64,000 nt of DNA from Bog-756 sp963831535 (GCA_963831535.1 CAWHQP010000004.1:310001-374000), one strand, 5' to 3'. Counted from the first letter of the stretch, positions 46,019 through 54,773 are shown. Translations and numbers: made by a program. Notes: generated from the letters alone by a model not told the origin.

Positions 46019-46947
46019 ATGATCACGGCCCTGGCCGGAGGTGTCGGCGCCGCCCGCCTGCTCCGGGGCATGGTCGAGGTGCTGCCCCCCTCGGACATCA
46101 CGGCCATCGTGAACACCGGTGACGACACGGTCCTGCACGGTCTCCACATCTCGCCGGATCTGGACACGGTGATGTACACCCTGGCCGACGCCATCAATCC
46201 CGAGACGGGCTGGGGCCTGGCCGGTGAGACCTGGCGGGTGATGGAGTCGCTGGGCCGCCTCGGCGGGGTCACCTGGTTCAACCTCGGCGACCAGGACCTG
46301 GCCACCCACTGCTACCGAACCCAGCGCCTCAGCGAGGGCGCCAGACTCGGCCAGGTCACCGCGGAGCTGGCCCGATCCTTCGGTGTGGCCGTCAGCCTGG
46401 TGCCGGTCACCGACGACCCGCTCCGCACTCGGCTGCAGCTGGTCGACGGCCCCGAGGTGGGCTTCCAGGAGTATTTCGTACATCGTCGCCACGAGGTGGC
46501 GGTGTCGGCGGTCAGATTCGCAGGAGCCGAGGAGGCCCGGCCGGGACCCGGGGTACTCGAGGCCCTTGATGCACGCCGACGTGGTCGTGGTGTGCCCGTC
46601 CAATCCGGTGGTCTCCATCGGACCGCTGCTGGCCGTACCGGGGATGGCGCAGCGACCTCGAGGGCCTGAGGGAGCGCGTCGTCGGGGTCTCCCCGATCAT
46701 CGCCGGCGCCGCCCTCAAGGGCCCCGCCGACCGCCTCCTCCGGGAGATGGGATTCGAGTCTTCGGTGGTGGGTGTGGCCCGGTGGTACGCCTCGTGGATG
46801 GGCACGCTGGTCATCGACGAGGCCGACGCCGACCTCGCCGGTGCCGTTGAGGCCGAAGGGGTCCGCTGCCTGGTGGCGCCGACGATGATGTCCAGCGTGG
46901 AGCGGGCGGCCTCCCTATCGAGAGCCGTCCTCGATGCCGTCGGCTGA
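46019..46947 (+). CDS. cofD: 2-phospho-L-lactate transferase CofD/FbiA (apparent frameshifts)
   Basis: This enzyme transfers the phospholactyl or phosphoenolpyruvyl group to Fo in coenzyme F420 synthesis. ITALAGGVGAARLLRGMVEV is the glycine-rich N-terminal motif. IVNTGDDTVLHGLHISPDLD, YTLADAINPETGWGLAGETW and WFNLGDQDLATHCYRTQRL are family hallmarks. VVVVCPSNPVVSIGPLLAVP, then SPIIAGAALKGPADRLLREM and GVARWY complete the fold. Indels near 46562 and 46650 interrupt the frame. Repaired length is about 309 residues, as expected. It overlaps cofE by 14 nt, the fbiA-fbiB order known in actinobacteria. Confidence 0.9.
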
Positions 46948-47733
46948 ACCGATAGCGGCCACGGGTTTACCGGGCACGGGCGAACCGGGCCCGCCGGCCG
47001 GTGGGATCACCATCTACCCGGTGACGGGGATGGGCGAGATTCGGTCTGGCGACGACCTGGCCGAACTACTGGCCGACCTGCTGCTGCCCGCCCGAGGCCG
47101 AGAGCCGGTGGTCCCCGGCGGTCTCGTCCGACGGCGATGTCCTCGTGGTCACCCAGAAGGTGGTGTCCAAGGCCGAGGGCCGGATCGTACCCATCGATCC
47201 CGACGACGTAGCGGCCAAGGTGGCCCTGGTCGAGGACGGAGTCGGTCCGCATCGTCCGTCGGCGCGGCGACCTACTCATCACCGAGACCCGCCACGGATT
47301 CATCTGCGCCAACGCCGGTGTCGACCTGTCCAACGTCGATGCCGGTACCGCGGCGCTGCTCCCTCTCGACCCGGACCGCTCGGCCCGACGAATCCGGGAG
47401 GCGTTCGAGCACCGGCACCAGGTGTCAGTCGGGGTCATCATCTCGGACACGTTCGGTCGTACCTGGCGGCGCGGCGTCACCGACGTGGCCATCGGCATCG
47501 CCGGTGTTGCCGGAGTCGTCGACCTGCGCGGTACCGCCGATGCCACCGGACGGGTGCTCGAGGCCACCGAGGTGTGCGTGGCCGACGAGTTGGCCGGTGC
47601 TGCGGAACTGGTTATGGGCAAGGACCGGAACGTCCCGGCTGCCGTGCTTCGAGGGGTAGACACCCGGTGGATGCGACCGGCCTCGGTGGCCCAGGAGATC
47701 ATCCGCCCCCCGGACGAGGACCTGTTCCGCTGA
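46934..47733 (+). CDS. cofE: Coenzyme F420:L-glutamate ligase CofE (apparent frameshifts)
   Basis: CofE adds gamma-linked glutamates to F420-0. ITIYPVTGMGEIRSGDDLAE starts the conserved part, then DGDVLVVTQKVVSKAEGR with the nucleotide-binding lysine. RHGFICANAGVDLSNVD and VIISDTFGRTWRRGVTDVAI follow, with AVAEVC-like VCVADELAGAAEL near the end. Frames change near 47100 and 47250. Only the CofE domain is present (about 266 residues). The nitroreductase-like C-terminal domain that makes mycobacterial FbiB bifunctional is missing, so dehydro-F420-0 reduction would need another enzyme, or the lactate route is used. Confidence 0.88.
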
Positions 47734-47775
47734 TCTCCCGGACGGAGGCCGGTACGACCTTCGTCCTTCGCCCCG

Positions 47776-47801
47776 GACGTCGGCGACCGTCAGCCGACGT
47801 C
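47776..47801. terminator. Bidirectional hairpin between cofE and the FKBP gene
   Basis: GACGTCGGC (47776-47784) pairs perfectly with GCCGACGTC (47793-47801) around an 8-nt loop. The right half covers the FKBP stop codon, so the stem can serve both convergent genes. Confidence 0.5.
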
Positions 47802-48167
47802 GAACAGGTCGACCACGAAGACCAGGGTCTCGTCGGGACCGATCACTCCCCCGGCCCCCCGGGCCCCGTAGCCGAGGTGGGGCGGGATGGTCAGCCGGCG
47901 GCGTCCGCCCACCTTCATCCCCACGACGCCCTGGTCCCATCCGGAGATCACGTGCCCGGATCCGAGGGGGAAGGAGAAGAGCTCGTTGCGACTCCATGAC
48001 GAGTCGAACTCACTCCCGTTCGACCACGACACTCCCACGTAGTGGACGTTCACGGGAAGGCCGGCGACCGCTTCGGCCCCTTCGCCGATCTCGATGTCCT
48101 CGATCAGCAGGTCTCCCGGAGGAGGGCCGTCGGGGATGGTGACCGTGGGCTTGGTGTCAGTTGCCAT
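47790..48167 (-). CDS. FKBP-type peptidyl-prolyl cis-trans isomerase
   Basis: This 125-residue cytoplasmic protein is a single FKBP domain that would isomerise Xaa-Pro bonds. VNVHYVGVSWSNGSEFDSSW, FSFPLGSGHVISGWDQGVVG, GRRRLTIPPHLGYGARGAGG and TLVFVVDLFDV are the classical FKBP segments, including the Asp, Ile and Trp of the drug-binding pocket. There is no signal peptide. A TAGTGT hexamer 7 nt upstream of the ATG fits leaderless transcription. Confidence 0.95.
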   Translation of the reverse strand: MATDTKPTVTIPDGPPPGDLLIEDIEIGEGAEAVAGLPVNVHYVGVSWSNGSEFDSSWSRNELFSFPLGSGHVISGWDQGVVGMKVGGRRRLTIPPHLGYGARGAGGVIGPDETLVFVVDLFDVG

Positions 48168-48174
48168 GGCGCCG

Positions 48175-48180
48175 ACACTA
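48175..48180 (-). promoter_or_regulatory. Putative leaderless -10 hexamer TAGTGT
   Basis: On the minus strand TAGTGT is 7 nt before the FKBP ATG at 48167. Confidence 0.45.
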
Positions 48181-48293
48181 GGGCACGTACCCGCGGTGCG
48201 GCATCTCGAGGCAGTGCCCAGTCCCGAAGCTCAACACCGTCGGGACCACCGAGTTGGCGACGAGACACCGGCACCAGGGGTCGGATCGGCCGG

Positions 48294-49988
48294 TCAGCGC
48301 CCTCGCGTACCGCCTCCGGAGCCGCGCTTGGCGCCCACCGGTCCGCTCCGGCGTTGATCGTGCGCGGCCCCGCCGTGGCCCCCGCTATGCCCGTTGCCGT
48401 TCGACGAACCGGTTCGACCCCGCCGTGACGACGATGCGCCCGCACCCGGAGCGCCCGGCTTGCCGTGCCGGGCCCGCTTGCCGGGTTTTCCCGGCTTTCC
48501 CGGTTTCCCAGGTTTGGGCGGCCTGGCGCGCTGCTCCCACGGCCCGGTCCCGGCACGGGCCGGCTTGGGGCCGCCGGAGCTACGTTCCGACGTGCCACCG
48601 GAGGCACGCTCCGCTCCCGGATCCGACCCGTTGCGGGGATTGCCCACAGCCGACCCGTTGCGGGCACTGCCCCCGGTCGACGACTGGCCGGTACGGGCCC
48701 CGACCGGTCGTGGCTTCCAGGGCTTGCCCTGCCGCCGGCTCTGAGCGGGCCGGCCACCGCGCACAGGACCAGTGCCCCCCGTGGACGTAGGCGGGGACTC
48801 AGGAGCACGGTCCTGACGCGGGCGACGCTTCGGAGGATCGCCGAGCACGGCGGTGATGCTGGCCATATCGGGCACCGTGGTGCCCATGGGTACGTCGAGA
48901 TGGCGTTGGAGACTCTTCACCGCCGCCGCCTTGTCCGGCGTCACGAAACTGACGACGACCCCGGTGGCACCTGCCCGCGCCGTCCGACCAGAACGGTGCA
49001 CGTAGTCCTTGGCGTCCGCCGGCGGGTCGAAGTGCACCACGGCGTTGACCCCGTCCACGTGGATGCCTCGGGCCGCCACGTCGGTGGCTACCAGCGTGTC
49101 GACCGATCCCCGCACGAACAGGTCCAGGGCCTTCTCGCGCTGCTTCTGACTGCGGTCGCCGTGGATGGCCGCGGCACGAACGCCACGTTGTTCCAACTGG
49201 CGGGCGATCCGGTCGGTGCCGTGCTTGGTGCGGCTGAACACGATCGTCGGTCCCGCTGCGGCGATGATGTCCGCCGTCCGGTCGATTCGGTCACCAGAGG
49301 CCACCTTCCAAAAGAGGTGCAGGGCGGCATTGATGTCATCCTCGTCGACCTCGAGCTCGTGGCGGGCCGGGTCGTGCTGGTAGCGGCGGACCAGGACGTC
49401 GATGTCCCCGTCGAGGGTGGCCGAGAAGAGCAGAGTCTGACGATCGGACGGGGTCAGGTCAAGGAGGCGCTTGACATCGGGCAGGAACCCCATGTCCGCC
49501 ATGCGGTCGGCCTCATCGATGACCACGATCTCCACTGCGTCCAGTTTGATGTTCCCGCGCTCGATGAGGTCACCGAGGCGACCGGGACAGGCCACGGCAA
49601 CGTCCACGCCCCGGGACAGAGCCTTCAGCTGGGGTCCGTAGCCGACGCCGCCGTAGAACGAGTCCACCCGGAGGTTCCGAGGTGTGGCCAGCAGTTGCAG
49701 TTCGGCGGCCACCTGGGCGGCCAACTCACGGGTGGGTGTGAGCACCAGGACGCGCGGGTGTTTGGGTCGAGACGGCCGACCCGTGAGCCGGGCCACGGCC
49801 CCGATGCCGAAGGCCAGGGTCTTGCCCGAGCCCGTCGGGGCCTTACCGCAGACGTCCCGTCCGGCCAGCGCGTCGGGAATGGTCATGGACTGGATGGGGA
49901 ACGGTTCGGTGATCGACTTGCGATCGAGGGCCGCGACGATGTCGACGGGTACGCCGAGGGAGGCGAAGGACGGCTGCAAGGGGGGCAT
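48294..49988 (-). CDS. DEAD-box ATP-dependent RNA helicase with basic low-complexity tail
   Basis: This 564-residue protein has the full DEAD-box motif series. The Q motif lies in PFPIQSMTIPDALAG, motif I is APTGSGKT, then TPTRELA, the DEAD box in VIDEADRMADMGF, SAT in LLFSATL, TIVFSRTKHGTDRIA, and HRSGRTARAGATG near residue 365. After about residue 400 the protein becomes a long Gly/Arg/Lys/Pro/Ser-rich tail with KPGK repeats (PKPGKPGKPGKPGKRARHG), probably unstructured and RNA-binding, as in cold-shock helicases of actinobacteria. The ATG at 49988 starts the conserved domain. A TAGTGT hexamer about 87 nt upstream would give a long leader, unlike most genes here. Confidence 0.93.
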   Translation of the reverse strand: MPPLQPSFASLGVPVDIVAALDRKSITEPFPIQSMTIPDALAGRDVCGKAPTGSGKTLAFGIGAVARLTGRPSRPKHPRVLVLTPTRELAAQVAAELQLLATPRNLRVDSFYGGVGYGPQLKALSRGVDVAVACPGRLGDLIERGNIKLDAVEIVVIDEADRMADMGFLPDVKRLLDLTPSDRQTLLFSATLDGDIDVLVRRYQHDPARHELEVDEDDINAALHLFWKVASGDRIDRTADIIAAAGPTIVFSRTKHGTDRIARQLEQRGVRAAAIHGDRSQKQREKALDLFVRGSVDTLVATDVAARGIHVDGVNAVVHFDPPADAKDYVHRSGRTARAGATGVVVSFVTPDKAAAVKSLQRHLDVPMGTTVPDMASITAVLGDPPKRRPRQDRAPESPPTSTGGTGPVRGGRPAQSRRQGKPWKPRPVGARTGQSSTGGSARNGSAVGNPRNGSDPGAERASGGTSERSSGGPKPARAGTGPWEQRARPPKPGKPGKPGKPGKRARHGKPGAPGAGASSSRRGRTGSSNGNGHSGGHGGAAHDQRRSGPVGAKRGSGGGTRGR

Positions 49989-50074
49989 GAGGAACTTTCG
50001 GTGCGACGGGGATGGACGCCGGAATGCGTCTCGGGGGATGGCCTGCCGCCAATTCCGCGCACCAGGACGACCCC

Positions 50075-50080
50075 ACACTA
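50075..50080 (-). promoter_or_regulatory. Possible -10 hexamer TAGTGT for the helicase, with long leader
   Basis: TAGTGT on the minus strand lies 86 nt before the helicase ATG, which itself has no close TANNNT. If used, the mRNA has a leader of roughly 80 nt. Confidence 0.3.
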
Positions 50081-50151
50081 GTGCCTCGGACGATCCCGTC
50101 CCGCGCAGGGGCACGAACAGCGGGTTGGGGGCTCGGATGAGGTCAGCGGCC

Positions 50152-51156
50152 TCAGCCGACGTCGTTGCCCTCCACGTTGCCGTCGTCGGCGGACGGATCT
50201 CCCTCTCGGGCCAGGCGCTGGCGGACGAACTCCAACACCGCGGCGGTTCCCGTACCCAGTGGCGTCCACGGGTTCCAACCCAGCTGAATGCCGGCCCGGC
50301 TGGGATCCAGGGCGCTCCGGCGCAATTCTCCGGGCCGCAACGGCTTGAACTCCGGCGCGGCCTCGACGCCGGCCTGACGGGCCATTTCCGCCAACAATTC
50401 GTTCACCGAGGTCTCCCGACCAGTGCCGATGTTGCACAACAGACCCCCACCTTTGGAAGCCCCCCGCACAAAGGCGTCGACCACGTCGTCGACGTAGACG
50501 AAGTCGCGGGTCTGCTCCCCATCGCCGAAAATGGAGATCGGTTGCCCGGTGACGAGGCGCTCAGCGAAGATGGCCACCACGCCGGCCTCGCCGTGCGGGT
50601 CCTGTCGGGGACCGTACACATTGGCCAGGGCCATCGCCGCGAATTCGAGCGAGTGCAGTTCCCGATAGGCCACCAGGTAGTCGATGGCCGCCTTCTTCGA
50701 CACGCCGTAGGGCGACAGTGGCCGTTGGGGCAGCGACTCACTCAGCGGAAGTTCCGACGCCGCCGGCTCGCCGTAGAGGGTGCCGCCACTGGCGGCGAAC
50801 ACCACCCGATCGGAGTGGGCCACCCGGGCCCCTTCGAGTACCCGTAGGGTACCGATCACATTCACGTCGGCGTCGAACACAGGATCCGCCACCGAGACCC
50901 TCACGTCGGCTTGGGCGGCCAGGTGGAATACCACCTCGGGTCGACGCCGTGCCATGAGATCGACCACCTCGGCCGAACGCACATCCATCTGGTGCACGGT
51001 CAGCTGATGGCCGGCCGAAGCCCGGGCGTCGCTGAGATTGGCCAGTGATCCCGAAGACAGGTCATCGAGCACATCGACCGTGTGCCCCTCGGCCAGCAAT
51101 CGATCCACCAGGGTGGAACCGATGAACCCGGCCCCGCCGGTGACCAGCATGCGCAT
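50152..51156 (-). CDS. NAD-dependent epimerase/dehydratase (UDP-glucose 4-epimerase-like)
   Basis: This 334-residue extended SDR begins MRMLVTGGAGFIGSTLVDRL, the Rossmann loop. VVFHLAAQADVRVSVADPVF follows, then the active site FAASGGTLYG and YGVSKKAAIDY. ALANVYGPRQDPHGEAGVVA and DGEQTRDFVYVDDVVDAF bind the sugar nucleotide. The pattern fits the GalE or UDP-N-acetylglucosamine 4-epimerase group; substrate choice is uncertain. It is the last gene of a minus-strand sugar operon and starts 3 nt after the nucleotidyltransferase stop. A loosely related actinobacterial type works on rhamnose or galactose precursors. Confidence 0.88.
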   Translation of the reverse strand: MRMLVTGGAGFIGSTLVDRLLAEGHTVDVLDDLSSGSLANLSDARASAGHQLTVHQMDVRSAEVVDLMARRRPEVVFHLAAQADVRVSVADPVFDADVNVIGTLRVLEGARVAHSDRVVFAASGGTLYGEPAASELPLSESLPQRPLSPYGVSKKAAIDYLVAYRELHSLEFAAMALANVYGPRQDPHGEAGVVAIFAERLVTGQPISIFGDGEQTRDFVYVDDVVDAFVRGASKGGGLLCNIGTGRETSVNELLAEMARQAGVEAAPEFKPLRPGELRRSALDPSRAGIQLGWNPWTPLGTGTAAVLEFVRQRLAREGDPSADDGNVEGNDVG

Positions 51157-51159
51157 TAT

Positions 51160-52251
51160 TCAGACCCCCGATGGCACTCGTTCGCCGTCGATGACCGTTC
51201 CCGACGCGGTGACCGCGCCGGCTCCGATGACCGACAGGGCGTGGATCACGCAACGTTGACCCACGATGGCGCCCGGACCGATCACGGAACCCTCCACCGT
51301 GGCCTTGGACGCCACACGTGCCCCGGGGAGGAGCACGCTGCCCGTCACGACAGCCCCCTCTTCGACCACGGAGCCGGCGCCGATCACCGACTCCTCGATG
51401 GCCGCGCCCGCGGCCACCGACGCGCCCGTACCGAACAGCGACCGGACTACCGAGTCGGAATGCACGTCAGTGTCCCCGATCCGCCAAGACCCCGGCCCGA
51501 TGGACGGGTCCCGAACCGCGGCCGGGGAAGGAGGCGATGAGCGGCGGCCCAGGAGCAGGTCGCGGTGGGCTCTCAGGTAGGCATCCGGCGTTCCCGTGTC
51601 CAACCAGTAGGCGTCCGAACCCAGAGCGAACAGCGTGCCCGCCTCGACCAGGGCCGGAAAGGTCTTGCGTTCGATGGATACCGGGCGATCGCCCGGTATC
51701 CGGTCCAGCACCGAGGGTTCGAACACATACGTGCCGGCGTTGATGAAGTTGGTCGGTGCCTCGTCCCGGGGAGGTTTCTCGATGAACGCCTCGACCCGTC
51801 CCTCGTTGTCCGTCGGCACCACACCGAAGGCACTCGGGTCCTCCACCGGGGTCAGGCTGATGGTCCCCTCGGCTCCGGCGGCGCGGTGGAAGGCGATGAG
51901 GGCCGAGATGTCGGCATCGGTCAGGACGTCCCCGTTGACTACCACGAAGGTGTCGTCGATGCCGGCATGGAGGGCGGCGAACCGAATGGCGCCGGCCGTG
52001 TCCAGTGGCGTCGGCTCAACGGCATAGGTGAGGTGCACGCCGGCGATGGTGCCGCTCGGATAGGCATTGATGAAGGCATCGGGCCGGTAACCCAGGGAGA
52101 GTACGGCGTCGTCAATGCCGTGCTGGGCCAGATGCCCGAGCACCCGCTCGATCATGGCCTGCTCGACGATGGGGAGCATCTGCTTCGGCGTGGTGAGGGT
52201 GAGGGGTCTCAGGCGGGTCCCCTCCCCGCCCACCAGGACGACTGCTCTCAC
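51160..52251 (-). CDS. Sugar nucleotidyltransferase with left-handed beta-helix domain (mannose-1-phosphate guanylyltransferase-like)
   Basis: This 363-residue protein has an N-terminal nucleotidyltransferase domain: VRAVVLVGGEGTRLRPLTLT, TPKQMLPIVEQAMIERVLGH and DAVLSLGYRPDAF. VVNGDVLTDADISALI is the metal site, and AFIEKPPRDEAPTNFINAGT is the sugar site. The C-terminal third has hexapeptide repeats (VVEEGAVVTGSVLLPGARVA and SVIGPGAIVGQRCVI) forming a beta-helix. This build matches actinobacterial GDP-mannose pyrophosphorylases (ManB/MpgA-like), though glucose-1-phosphate enzymes look similar. GTG at 52251 overlaps the preceding stop by 4 nt. Confidence 0.87.
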   Translation of the reverse strand: MRAVVLVGGEGTRLRPLTLTTPKQMLPIVEQAMIERVLGHLAQHGIDDAVLSLGYRPDAFINAYPSGTIAGVHLTYAVEPTPLDTAGAIRFAALHAGIDDTFVVVNGDVLTDADISALIAFHRAAGAEGTISLTPVEDPSAFGVVPTDNEGRVEAFIEKPPRDEAPTNFINAGTYVFEPSVLDRIPGDRPVSIERKTFPALVEAGTLFALGSDAYWLDTGTPDAYLRAHRDLLLGRRSSPPSPAAVRDPSIGPGSWRIGDTDVHSDSVVRSLFGTGASVAAGAAIEESVIGAGSVVEEGAVVTGSVLLPGARVASKATVEGSVIGPGAIVGQRCVIHALSVIGAGAVTASGTVIDGERVPSGV

Positions 52252-53066
52252 TTGGTGGATCCACTCGGCTTCGACGTCGTCGTCGTGGGTGCCACCGTGG
52301 TCGTGGTGACCGGTGCCGTGGTGGCGGTGGTCGGGAGTGTGGTGGCGGTGGTCGGGAGCGTGGTGCTGGTGGAACTGGTTCCTGACAACGCCTGGATCAG
52401 GGCCGTGATCGCCGTGGCCGGTGGCTTGGGCAACGACGAGGTGGCCGGCACGAAGGCCATGGTGATCAGTTGGCCGTTCTGGAACAGGAGGTCCTCGGGA
52501 TCTCCGCTCGTCTCGCTTCCCGTCTTGGCGTTGAAGTTGGGCCAACTGTCGACGATGACCACGCCGGGCTTACCGGAATCGGGCGTCCCCTTCGGGCACA
52601 CGTCGCCGTTGCTCCACACCTGCTTGCCCGGATACTGCAGGGTCGACGAGTTGAGCTGCAGTCCCTTGTACCCGTCGACGAACTTGCCCAGGGTGGCATT
52701 GCTCCCGGACTCGGAGCTGTTCTTGGGCTCGATGGTCAGGACCCCGTCACCGTTGGCCGTGAAGCCGACCTTGGAGCCATTGGTGCTCGCGGGGAGGTTG
52801 GGCTGGAGCTTGCCGCAGATGTCGATACCCAATGCCGCGAACCACTGCTGTTGGGTCGTCGGGGGTCCGGCCGAGGAGGCCGTCTGATGGGTGCGCTGGT
52901 ACCGGCTGAACCCGATCAGCAGGAGGCCGACGATGCAGATGACGGCCAGGCTGGCGTACCAGTTCACCGGCATCTGGCCCCGGTAGGTACGTCCCCCACC
53001 GGTGGTGGCGGCACGTTCCACCCATCTGCCGGTCGAGTTGCCCTTGCCCGTCGAGTTGCTCGCCAT
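52248..53066 (-). CDS. Membrane-anchored protein with Thr-rich repeat tail, unknown function
   Basis: This 272-residue protein has a short Gly/Ser/Thr-rich cytoplasmic start and one transmembrane helix (NWYASLAVICIVGLLLIGF, about residues 35-53). The external domain has two cysteines (in DICGKL and GDVCPKG), likely a disulfide. The last about 45 residues are almost only Thr, Pro, Ala and Val (LPTTATTLPTTATTAPVT-like), a mucin-like stalk. No family was recognised. It is embedded between sugar-nucleotide and glycosyltransferase genes and overlaps the nucleotidyltransferase start, so it is probably part of the same envelope pathway. The Thr-rich tail may be a glycosylation target. The inverted topology (tail at the outside end) is inferred. 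Confidence 0.65.
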   Translation of the reverse strand: MASNSTGKGNSTGRWVERAATTGGGRTYRGQMPVNWYASLAVICIVGLLLIGFSRYQRTHQTASSAGPPTTQQQWFAALGIDICGKLQPNLPASTNGSKVGFTANGDGVLTIEPKNSSESGSNATLGKFVDGYKGLQLNSSTLQYPGKQVWSNGDVCPKGTPDSGKPGVVIVDSWPNFNAKTGSETSGDPEDLLFQNGQLITMAFVPATSSLPKPPATAITALIQALSGTSSTSTTLPTTATTLPTTATTAPVTTTTVAPTTTTSKPSGSTK

Positions 53067-53077
53067 GATCGGAGGAC

Positions 53078-53083
53078 ACCCTA
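53078..53083 (-). promoter_or_regulatory. Putative -10 hexamer TAGGGT
   Basis: On the minus strand TAGGGT lies 11 nt before the ATG at 53066. It would allow the Thr-rich protein, nucleotidyltransferase and epimerase genes to be transcribed apart from the genes upstream. Confidence 0.35.
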
Positions 53084-53115
53084 CAGCCTGTGGCCAGGAG
53101 TTCCGGACGCACCGG

Positions 53116-54024
53116 TCACCGCCCGGTGATCCGGGCCAGGCAGGCCAGACCCGACCTGATCCCGATCCCGACGGCCACCAGGGGCAGGAGGGCCCGGCGC
53201 CAACCACGGGACGAACGGACGGCGAACCGCAGCAGGGAGCGGTGGTGCTCGAAGATCATGCGGAACGGATGGTGGTCGGTGGACACCCCCTGGCGGTGGG
53301 TCACCTCCGCCGTCGGGACATAAGCCGCCGACCAGTCCTGTTGGCCCAACCGCCAACACAGGTCGACGTCTTCGGCGTACATGAAGTACGACTCGTCGAA
53401 CCCTCCCACCTGCTCGAAGGCCGAGCGACGGACCAGAAAGCAGGCGCCGGAGACCCAGTCGACCTCGACCGGCCCGCCGGAGACCTGGTCGAGGTCGTTG
53501 CGTTGGTACGACCTGGTGAAGCGGTTGTCGGGGACGAAGATCCCGAGGAGGGCGTGCCCACCGGCGTCCACCAGGGAGGGGAAGTGTCGGGCCGAAGGGT
53601 ACCGTTCCCCCGAGCTGGTACGGATGAGTGGTCCGACGAGGGCCCAGCGCGGATGGTCGTCCAAGGCCTCGGACAGGTGGGCCAGGGTCCCGGGACGGAC
53701 TTCGAGGTCCGGGTTGCTCACCACGATCCGGGGTGTCGTCGTGGCCGCCACCCCGCGGTTGGCGGCGGCGCCATAACCCAAATTCCTCCCTGGGGTGACC
53801 ACCTCGAGATCGCGGTATCGGGCACGGACCCGCTCGACCGAGCCGTCCGCCGATCCGTTGTCCACCACGACCACGTCAACCGCACCGTCGGCCATCCAGT
53901 CCTCCACACACTGGAGAAGCGCCGGGCCGGATTCGTAGTTCACGATGACCACGGCGACCCCGGGGTCCTCCACGTCGTCCGCCCCCGTCGGCCCGGTGGC
54001 CCGTGACGTCGATCGTCCGGTCAC
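53116..54024 (-). CDS. GT2 glycosyltransferase (rhamnosyltransferase/WbbL-like)
   Basis: This 302-residue GT-A enzyme opens GVAVVIVNYESGPALLQCVE and has VDVVVVDNGSADGSVERVRA. PGRNLGYGAAANRGV and VVSNPDLEVRPGTL contain the metal-binding N-P-D triad. DWVSGACFLVRRSAFEQVGG and FDESYFMYAEDVDLCWR follow, the typical rhamnosyltransferase catalytic segment. The C-terminus carries a hydrophobic amphipathic helix. The GTG at 54024 overlaps the preceding stop as GTGA; an ATG at 54087 is possible but gives unlike residues. With rmlB and rmlD in the same cluster, dTDP-rhamnose is the likely donor. Confidence 0.87.
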   Translation of the reverse strand: MTGRSTSRATGPTGADDVEDPGVAVVIVNYESGPALLQCVEDWMADGAVDVVVVDNGSADGSVERVRARYRDLEVVTPGRNLGYGAAANRGVAATTTPRIVVSNPDLEVRPGTLAHLSEALDDHPRWALVGPLIRTSSGERYPSARHFPSLVDAGGHALLGIFVPDNRFTRSYQRNDLDQVSGGPVEVDWVSGACFLVRRSAFEQVGGFDESYFMYAEDVDLCWRLGQQDWSAAYVPTAEVTHRQGVSTDHHPFRMIFEHHRSLLRFAVRSSRGWRRALLPLVAVGIGIRSGLACLARITGR

Positions 54025-54773
54025 CGATCCAGCCGCGTGAACCGGTACTTGATGAGGGCCCGGAGGGCCCCGAAGCCGTCCCGCCATGTGATCTTCTTGC
54101 CCTCGTCCGCCTCACGGCCGGCATAGGAGATCGGAACCTCGTAGATCCGGTACCCGAGCCGGAGGACCTTGGCGGTGATCTCGGGTTCGAACTCGAACCG
54201 GTCGGACTCGATGGTGATTCCTTCGAGCACCCGGCGGTCGAACAACTTGTAGCACGTCTCCATGTCCGACAAGGTCGAGGAGTACAGCACGTTGGTCACG
54301 AGGGAGAGGAACCGGTTGCCCACCCAGTGCAGGGGCATCATGTTCTTGCGCTCCCCCGTGAACCGGCTGCCGTAGACCACCTGGGTCTTGCGACGCAGGA
54401 TCGGCTCCAGTAGGCGACTCCAGTCCAAGGGGTCGTATTCGAGATCGGCGTCCTGGATCAGGATCAGATCGCCGCGCGCCGCGGCCAGACCGGTGCGTAT
54501 GGCGGCGCCCTTGCCCCGGTTGTATCCGTGGTCGATCACCCGGACCGTCGAGTCACTCAAGGCCGTCAACACCTTGTCCGTCCCGTCGGAGGACCCGTCA
54601 TCCACCACGATCACCTCGATGTCCACCGGAAGCTCGACAGCCCGGATCCTGCGGATCAGTTCGGCGACGGTGGTCCGCTCGTTAAACACGGGCACGATGA
54701 CCGACAGGAGCGTGAACCAGTGGTCATGGGTCCGGGGACCGTCGAGGTCCCCGATATCGGGGTCATCACTCAT
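54021..54773 (-). CDS. GT2 glycosyltransferase, dolichyl/polyprenyl-phosphate mannose synthase-like
   Basis: This 250-residue protein has the DPM1-like core. LLSVIVPVFNERTTVAELIR starts it, then EVIVVDDGSSDGTDKVLT, HGYNRGKGAAIRTGLAAARG and LILIQDADLEYDPLDWSRLL with the DAD metal motif. VVYGSRFTGERKNMMPLHWV and DMETCYKLFDRRVLEGI follow, and FEFEPEITAKVLRLGYRIYE completes the catalytic domain. No transmembrane helices follow, so it is a soluble or peripheral enzyme that would charge polyprenyl phosphate with a sugar. The family is clear; mannose versus glucose is not. Confidence 0.87.
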   Translation of the reverse strand: MSDDPDIGDLDGPRTHDHWFTLLSVIVPVFNERTTVAELIRRIRAVELPVDIEVIVVDDGSSDGTDKVLTALSDSTVRVIDHGYNRGKGAAIRTGLAAARGDLILIQDADLEYDPLDWSRLLEPILRRKTQVVYGSRFTGERKNMMPLHWVGNRFLSLVTNVLYSSTLSDMETCYKLFDRRVLEGITIESDRFEFEPEITAKVLRLGYRIYEVPISYAGREADEGKKITWRDGFGALRALIKYRFTRLDR

